A stretch of DNA of 64,000 nt, taken from positions 1 to 64,000 of the forward strand of contig NZ_OVCN01000012.1 in the NCBI RefSeq assembly GCF_900406815.1, read 5' to 3'. A program made the translations under genes and the position numbers. This document shows, in pieces, positions 59,465 through 64,000 of the stretch (positions are counted from its first letter, which is position 1; each line of letters starts with the position of its first letter). This DNA comes from Acinetobacter haemolyticus. GTDB lineage: Bacteria > Pseudomonadota > Gammaproteobacteria > Pseudomonadales > Moraxellaceae. The notes beneath the pieces are model-generated. The model was not told the DNA's origin and searched no databases. It saw only the letters and a program-made list of their open reading frames with translations.

Positions 59465-61105
59465 ATGCAAGCTTTATGTTTTATCCTCGCCAGCATTTTG
59501 CTTGGCTTTGCATGGCTTTCGCCATTCCATACCTATCCATGGGTGACTTTCTCCAGTGATCTCGCTGGATTTGCAGCTGCAATTGCACTTTTTACTTTGG
59601 CATTCAACCAAAATATAAAAATCCCTAGAGCACAACTGTGGATGCTGCCGATGATGTCGATTCCACTCATTCAGTGGGGTTTCGGTTTAATTGGTGATTT
59701 AAGTATCGCATTATTAAGTGTGTTCTACTTATTTACGTTTTGGTTGATGGTCGTGCAGGGCTTTAACTTATCGCTACAGCACCCAAACCGCCGTGAACAA
59801 TTGATGCAAGGATTTAGCTATCTCGTTCTAGTAACCGCAGTACTAACGAGTTTGATGGCAATTCTGCAATGGTTAAAGTTGGAATCGCATTTTAGCTTTA
59901 TCAATCAATTGAGAGGGAGTCGTCCCTTTGCCAATTTTGGACAACCCAATAATATGGCAACCTTCTTGATTGTCGGGTTATTTGGTGCGTTGTATTTGTA
60001 TGAAAAACAAAAAGCAGCATTATGGTTGTTGATCCCATCCAGTTTATTGATCTTATTTGCGATCAGTTTGGGACAGTCGAGAACTTCTTGGATTGTATTG
60101 ATCTTTACATTTATTTATTGGATTTATAAGCAATACCGTCATAGCCCAAGATTAAACTTCCCGAAACTTGTTTTATGGTGCGCTGTATTTGTATTGCTTT
60201 CGAGTTATCTATTGCCGTGGTTAACACAGTGGATCAGTAGTGAACAGCTAAGTTCAAGCGTGACACAAACGGCTTCTATTGTTGATCGAGCTAGCCGTGG
60301 GCACGAACGTTTAGGTATGTGGATGCAAATCCTACATGCGATCGCAGAACAACCTTGGTGGGGCTATGGTTGGAACCAAACCAGTATTGCGGTTGTGGAA
60401 AGCCTTGAATTCAATACAGTACAAGTTTGGTTTAACAGCTCACATAATATTCTTTTGGATGTGTTGGTTTGGAATGGTATTCCACTCGGATTGTTAATTA
60501 TCGGATATGTGGGATTATGGCTGTTGTGGTTGAATTTACAGAGTAAAGAAACCGTTTCAATTGTGGCGATGCTCATGGTTTCGGCGATCCTGATTCATAC
60601 CATGTTAGAGTTTCCTCAGCGCTATGCCTATTTCTTGTTGCCTATGGGCTTCTTGCTCGGCTTGATACAGGCGCAAACGCCGAATTTAAAAGGGATCGAA
60701 GTTCATAAAAATATTGTGCGTTGTGTATGGGTAATTGCAATTGTGGTCATGCTACTCATTTGGCGAGATTATAAGCTTTATCAAGAGAATAGCCGTTTAG
60801 TGTTTGCAAATAAGCAACCTACCGTCAGTATCCTAGGGAGTTCAGAGATTTTCTTATTGACGCAATTTAAGTGGCGTTTAAATTGGATAGGATTATCTCC
60901 GAATACCAAAATGTCTGATGCTGAGTTACAGCAGTTGGCTAAAATCGTGAAAAATCGTGCTACACCGTATAATCTTAAGAAATATGCGCAATTATTAGCG
61001 TATAACGGTAAGGAAACTGAAGCGAAACAATATATTGCGGTGTGGAATCGTTTATATCGAAAGCAATTTACTTTTGAGCAGGTGGTGGGTCAGCCTAAAA
61101 GCTAA
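59465..61105 (+). CDS. O-oligosaccharyltransferase, PglL/TfpO-like
   Basis: A 546-residue inner-membrane enzyme with 10-12 transmembrane segments, of the Wzy_C/O-antigen-ligase-like superfamily. ANFGQPNNMATFL is the PglL-type motif, and a periplasmic loop holds RGHERLGMW, PWWGYGWNQT and the catalytic-His region SSHNILLDVLVWNG. It would transfer lipid-linked glycan to Ser/Thr of pilin or other proteins. The start lacks a ribosome binding site and lies right after a terminator-like hairpin. PglL versus TfpO cannot be decided by eye. Confidence 0.85.
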   Translation: MQALCFILASILLGFAWLSPFHTYPWVTFSSDLAGFAAAIALFTLAFNQNIKIPRAQLWMLPMMSIPLIQWGFGLIGDLSIALLSVFYLFTFWLMVVQGFNLSLQHPNRREQLMQGFSYLVLVTAVLTSLMAILQWLKLESHFSFINQLRGSRPFANFGQPNNMATFLIVGLFGALYLYEKQKAALWLLIPSSLLILFAISLGQSRTSWIVLIFTFIYWIYKQYRHSPRLNFPKLVLWCAVFVLLSSYLLPWLTQWISSEQLSSSVTQTASIVDRASRGHERLGMWMQILHAIAEQPWWGYGWNQTSIAVVESLEFNTVQVWFNSSHNILLDVLVWNGIPLGLLIIGYVGLWLLWLNLQSKETVSIVAMLMVSAILIHTMLEFPQRYAYFLLPMGFLLGLIQAQTPNLKGIEVHKNIVRCVWVIAIVVMLLIWRDYKLYQENSRLVFANKQPTVSILGSSEIFLLTQFKWRLNWIGLSPNTKMSDAELQQLAKIVKNRATPYNLKKYAQLLAYNGKETEAKQYIAVWNRLYRKQFTFEQVVGQPKS

Positions 61106-61112
61106 AGTTAAT

Positions 61113-61152
61113 AAAAAAGCCCTTTCAAGTGATAACCTGAAAGGGCTTTTTT
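61113..61152. terminator. bidirectional terminator between pglL-like gene and bfr
   Basis: AAAAAAGCCCTTTCA (61113-61127) pairs with TGAAAGGGCTTTTTT (61138-61152). Symmetrical, between convergent genes. Confidence 0.93.
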
Positions 61153-61157
61153 AAACA

Positions 61158-61622
61158 TTAAATTTGGCTTTGAATATAGTTTTCAATGCCTACATTTTCG
61201 ATTAGATCGAGCTGTGTATCGAGCCAATCCCAATATTCTTCTTCTTTCTCTAAGATTTCTTGGACCAGATCACGGGTCACGTAATCTTGTTCAGCTTCAG
61301 ACAATTCAACGGCTTGTTTGAGTGTTGCGATATTTTCTTTGACTTTACGAATATCACAATTCAACACTTCTTCAGTATGTTGTCCGATGTATAGTTTTCC
61401 GAGATGTTGTAGGTTAGGTAGACCTTCTAGAAATAAAACACGTTCAATAATTTTGTCTGCATGTTTCATTTGGCGAATCGATTCTTTGTATTCAGCGCTA
61501 CCGAGTTGCTCAATACCCCAATCATTAAACATACGAGAGTGTAAAAAATATTGATTGATTGCAGTCAGATGGTGATAAAGCACCTGATTCAGCTGATTAA
61601 TCACTTCACGATTGCCTTTCAT
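61158..61622 (-). CDS. bfr: bacterioferritin subunit with degenerate ferroxidase centre
   Basis: A 154-residue bacterioferritin. MKGNREVINQLNQVL, INQYFLHSRMF and RVLFLEGLPNLQ show the family, and heme ligand Met52 is kept. Of the six ferroxidase ligands known in E. coli Bfr, aligned by position, Glu18 is His, Glu51 is Gln, Glu94 is Val and His130 is Tyr; only His54 and Glu127 remain. Such a subunit probably binds heme but cannot oxidise iron normally, and may co-assemble with a second, active Bfr elsewhere. The ATG at 61622 is used, as in E. coli; the frame extends 14 codons upstream without a family match. Confidence 0.9.
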   Translation of the reverse strand: MKGNREVINQLNQVLYHHLTAINQYFLHSRMFNDWGIEQLGSAEYKESIRQMKHADKIIERVLFLEGLPNLQHLGKLYIGQHTEEVLNCDIRKVKENIATLKQAVELSEAEQDYVTRDLVQEILEKEEEYWDWLDTQLDLIENVGIENYIQSQI

Positions 61623-61800
61623 TGCACTTGCTCCATAAACACCAACAAAATGCCTTTTCGGCAATTTATATTATCTTAATCAACAAATAAGAATCTGGCG
61701 AGTAATTTATAGAACGGCAAATGAAAATCACAATCATGATGAATGAGTATCGTGCCTTATTGTTTGCAGGATTAAATTTTTATAGGGATGTGATTTGTCA

Positions 61801-61849
61801 TAAAAAAACCGCTTGGATGAAGAGTGGTTAAAGTTCTACAAAAAGCGGT
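61801..61849 (-). terminator. possible terminator of bfd
   Basis: ACCGCTT (61808-61814) and AAGCGGT (61843-61849) pair across a long 28-base loop; on the minus strand the stem is followed by seven T. Confidence 0.5.
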
Positions 61850-61881
61850 GGAGTCGTAAACACTACGGATTTAATTCAAAA

Positions 61882-62076
61882 TTATGCAGCCACGGAAATC
61901 CGTGCAGCAATTTCTGCAAGTTCTTCACTGATAATGGCTTTGGCTTCTGGAGCGCAACGTCCGCAGCAAGTGCCTAAGCCGAGTTGTTCACGGATTTCAC
62001 GATAGCTTTCGGTGCCGTTCGCAACAGCATCTTTAATATCCTGATCGGTGATTCCGCGACATAAACAAACATACAT
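61882..62076 (-). CDS. bfd: bacterioferritin-associated ferredoxin
   Basis: A 64-residue 2Fe-2S protein that reduces heme in bacterioferritin to release stored iron. CLCRGIT and GTCCGRCAPEAK give the four cysteines in the Bfd order. The ATG at 62076 (MYVCLC) is favoured over one five codons earlier. It is on the same strand as bfr but 259 bases upstream, with its own Fur box, so the two are separately transcribed. Confidence 0.93.
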   Translation of the reverse strand: MYVCLCRGITDQDIKDAVANGTESYREIREQLGLGTCCGRCAPEAKAIISEELAEIAARISVAA

Positions 62077-62103
62077 GGGAGTTGTATCCACAAATACAAA
62101 TGC

Positions 62104-62132
62104 GATAATTGATATTATTGATAATTGTTATC
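62104..62132 (-). promoter_or_regulatory. Fur box upstream of bfd
   Basis: GATAATTGATATTATT followed by GATAATTGTTATC contains overlapping GATAAT-type hexamers; the best 19-base window (62114-62132) matches 14 of the 19 positions of GATAATGATAATCATTATC. It lies 28 bases before the bfd start, fitting repression by Fur with iron. Confidence 0.75.
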
Positions 62133-62204
62133 GTTTGTCAATGAATTTCATTCTAAACGGTTTGTCTTGGTTATTGGGAATTTGGATAAAAAAGTTAAAC
62201 ATGA

Positions 62205-62235
62205 GCGGAAATCCGAGTTAAACTCGGATTTCCGC
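62205..62235 (-). terminator. strong hairpin downstream of ridA
   Basis: Perfect 13-bp stem GCGGAAATCCGAG (62205-62217) with CTCGGATTTCCGC (62223-62235), loop of five. On the minus strand a T-rich stretch lies about ten bases further. It probably ends the spoT-ridA transcript. Confidence 0.65.
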
Positions 62236-62322
62236 GCAAGATTGATTCATCATTTAGAGCTAAATATTTAAGACCGATTATTTTTATAATTATATATCTG
62301 ACTGAAAAGTATGAGTTAAATA

Positions 62323-62703
62323 TTATGGAATAATCACAATTCCATCCATTTCAACCAATGCACCCTTTGGTAGGCTAGCAACACCGAGTGCAGCGCGTGC
62401 TGGATAAGGTTGGGCAAAGTATTCACCCATGATCTGATTGACGAGTTGAAAGTGAGATAAATCAGTAAGGAAGATGTTCAATTTAGCGATATCAGCTAAG
62501 CTGCCACCCGCTGCGGTACATACTGCTTTAAGGTTATCAAAAACGCGGCGAATTTGAGCTTCTATACCGTCTACAAGTTCCATACTATATGGGTCTAAGC
62601 CGATTTGACCTGAAAGATAGAGCGTATTGCCAACAAGAATTGCTTGAGAATATGTTCCAATCGCTGCAGGCGCGTGTTCAGTATGAATAACTTGACGTGA
62701 CAT
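62323..62703 (-). CDS. ridA: RidA-family 2-iminobutanoate/2-iminopropanoate deaminase
   Basis: A 126-residue Rid protein that hydrolyses reactive enamine/imine intermediates of PLP enzymes. [22 protein letters not shown] and the [21 protein letters not shown] block, with the catalytic Arg in ARAALGV, mark the RidA subgroup. It follows spoT on the same strand, an order also found in Pseudomonas. Confidence 0.93.
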   Translation of the reverse strand: MSRQVIHTEHAPAAIGTYSQAILVGNTLYLSGQIGLDPYSMELVDGIEAQIRRVFDNLKAVCTAAGGSLADIAKLNIFLTDLSHFQLVNQIMGEYFAQPYPARAALGVASLPKGALVEMDGIVIIP

Positions 62704-62803
62704 TAAGCTCTCCTATGTCATTTTCCTATCTTAAGCACAGCGACTTTAACACAAAAATCTAGTATGGGAGCAATTGAATACTGAGTAGTCGTTGCGATTG
62801 GTT

Positions 62804-64000
62804 TTAACCTATTTTTGCCATTTCTGGCTGTGCTACAGGCATATTTAAACGCTCAATTCGAGGGAAGCCAAGATGCATACGCAAATCTCGAATAATTTGG
62901 GCTAATTGTTTTCGATTATTGACCACGATATTCACATACGTCTTTTGCTCTTGTGAATGCACCATTTCAACCCCTGTTTTGGCCTTACGACATTGATAAA
63001 TCAAGTCAGAGATTTGCTCATCATTCATTGCCATGTGAATGCAAAGATAGGCGCTAAAGCGAACATCTTCGATTTCTTCAGATTGCCAATGTAAAGGCAT
63101 GATGTTTTCTGGATGTAAATGTTGCTCATGCAAGAGGTTGCGGCAACGTGCGCGGTGGACGATTAATCCGCGACGAGATAAATGTCCTTGAATTGGGTCA
63201 CCCAAAACAGGATTGCAGCAATGTGCATATTTAACATCAACCCCTTCAGTACCAACAATCAAACGATCGGAACTGTCTTGTGGATGAGGTTGATGATCTT
63301 GAGCAAAGAGATGGTTTGCAACCAATTGAGGTAATAAGTCTCCAACAGCAATCTGTTCAAATAAAGTGTCTTTGTCAGTGAGATGTCGCCACTCTAAGAC
63401 ATTAATCCAGTCTTGTTGCGAGAGGTCGTTAATAGAGCGGTGAAAGAGTTTCAATGCTCGATTCAAGGCTTGTTGTCCAACAAGGCGTTGCTCATCAATA
63501 TCCTGTTCTCTGAGTATATTTTGCAAAGCACGTCGTGCTTTTTGCGTATTGATAAAGCTGAGCCAGTCTGGATTAGGTGTGGCGAGTACATCAGTAATGA
63601 TTTCTACTACTTGACCGCTATTCAATGGCGTTGAGAGAGGACGAATTTCTCCATCAACTTTGGCACCAACAGCGTGGTTACCTAGAAATAAACTAGCTGA
63701 GTAAGCAAAATCAACAACAGTTGCGCCTTGAGGAAGTTCATGCAATTGCCCGTGTGGGGTATACACCCAAATTTTCTCTTGGTGTAAATAATCCAATAAA
63801 TCGCTAAAAGTGGTTTTCGCACAGTCACTATCGATTAAAGTATTCAGGTTTTGCATGGATGCTTGGATGGCAGATCGACATGCTTGAGGCGCATTTTCAC
63901 CCAGTACGACACCAAAACGAGCGGCTTTGCGCATAAGCTCAGTTTGAATGGTGAGAGAAAGGGTGGTTTTTTCCCCTTTTAATTTGATCATTAATGATTG
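62804..64000 (-). CDS. spoT: (p)ppGpp synthetase/hydrolase SpoT, C-terminal part
   Basis: The 3' part of a RelA/SpoT protein; the frame is open to the edge of the window, so the HD hydrolase and most of the synthetase domain lie outside. Visible in order: the end of the synthetase domain (IQTELMRKAARFGV), a TGS domain (WVYTPHGQLHELPQGATVVDFAY), helical region, a conserved-cysteine domain (YAHCCNPVLGDPIQG) and a C-terminal ACT domain. The downstream ridA favours SpoT over RelA; this cannot be proved without the N-terminus. Confidence 0.82.
   Translation of the reverse strand, partial: QSLMIKLKGEKTTLSLTIQTELMRKAARFGVVLGENAPQACRSAIQASMQNLNTLIDSDCAKTTFSDLLDYLHQEKIWVYTPHGQLHELPQGATVVDFAYSASLFLGNHAVGAKVDGEIRPLSTPLNSGQVVEIITDVLATPNPDWLSFINTQKARRALQNILREQDIDEQRLVGQQALNRALKLFHRSINDLSQQDWINVLEWRHLTDKDTLFEQIAVGDLLPQLVANHLFAQDHQPHPQDSSDRLIVGTEGVDVKYAHCCNPVLGDPIQGHLSRRGLIVHRARCRNLLHEQHLHPENIMPLHWQSEEIEDVRFSAYLCIHMAMNDEQISDLIYQCRKAKTGVEMVHSQEQKTYVNIVVNNRKQLAQIIRDLRMHLGFPRIERLNMPVAQPEMAKIG

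Overview
The window looks like a chromosomal segment of an Acinetobacter species (Moraxellaceae, Gammaproteobacteria). The reasons are: moderately AT-rich DNA; an Acr1-type fatty acyl-CoA reductase of exactly the length and C-terminus known from Acinetobacter wax-ester producers; a division/cell-wall cluster that stops after mraY; the order pilMNOPQ-aroK-aroB-SPOR gene-gltBD; and a spoT-ridA neighbourhood. No insertion sequence, prophage or CRISPR array is visible.

Layout. 1-1.15 kb: the 3' part of a very AT-rich DUF2971-like gene whose start lies before the window. 1.2-5.9 kb: an AraC regulator with azlCD (amino-acid export), a divergent SDR/LysR pair and an HD-domain hydrolase. 6.1-11.2 kb: acr1, metY, ettA and a lipoprotein. 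11.3-19.8 kb: a heavy-metal efflux island with two CzcI-like periplasmic proteins under twin promoters, czcCBA and czcD. 19.8-23.1 kb: three genes of unknown function. 23.2-26.9 kb: three identical tRNA-Glu genes and one tRNA-Ala around an amino-acid permease, next to gltX. 27-28.7 kb: a small exported protein and a sulfate-binding protein. 28.9-36.1 kb: rsmH-ftsL-ftsI-murE-murF-mraY. 36.1-39.6 kb: rlmA and the convergent PBP1a gene. 39.7-47.5 kb: pilMNOPQ, aroK, aroB and a SPOR-domain gene. 47.9-53.9 kb: gltBD (glutamate synthase). 54-57.4 kb: a predicted metal-dependent hydrolase and a lemA-TPM-TPM operon. 57.6-61.1 kb: a type IV pilin locus (pilA, small unknown gene, tfpX/Z-like gene, PglL-like O-oligosaccharyltransferase). 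61.1-64 kb: a degenerate bacterioferritin, bfd with a Fur box, ridA and the 3' part of spoT, which runs off the right edge.

How parts work together. The czc genes form a complete inner-membrane-to-outer-membrane zinc/cobalt/cadmium export system plus a CDF exporter. The pil genes supply the inner-membrane alignment complex and secretin of type IV pili, and the pilA locus supplies the fibre and its probable glycosylation. gltBD, gltX and tRNA-Glu share glutamate metabolism. Sigma-54-type promoters are visible before gltB (with an NtrC-type site upstream) and before pilA.

The most interesting signals are regulatory or structural rather than a whole new system: a TTAGAGT-N4-ACTCTAA element shared by the HD-domain gene and the acr1 upstream region; twin 15-17 bp palindromes over the -35 positions of the two czcI-like genes; the NtrC/sigma-54 architecture at gltB; a bacterioferritin that has lost four of six ferroxidase ligands; and a pilin without a C-terminal serine beside a PglL-like ligase. 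All functions are inferred from reading the sequence; no database search was run.
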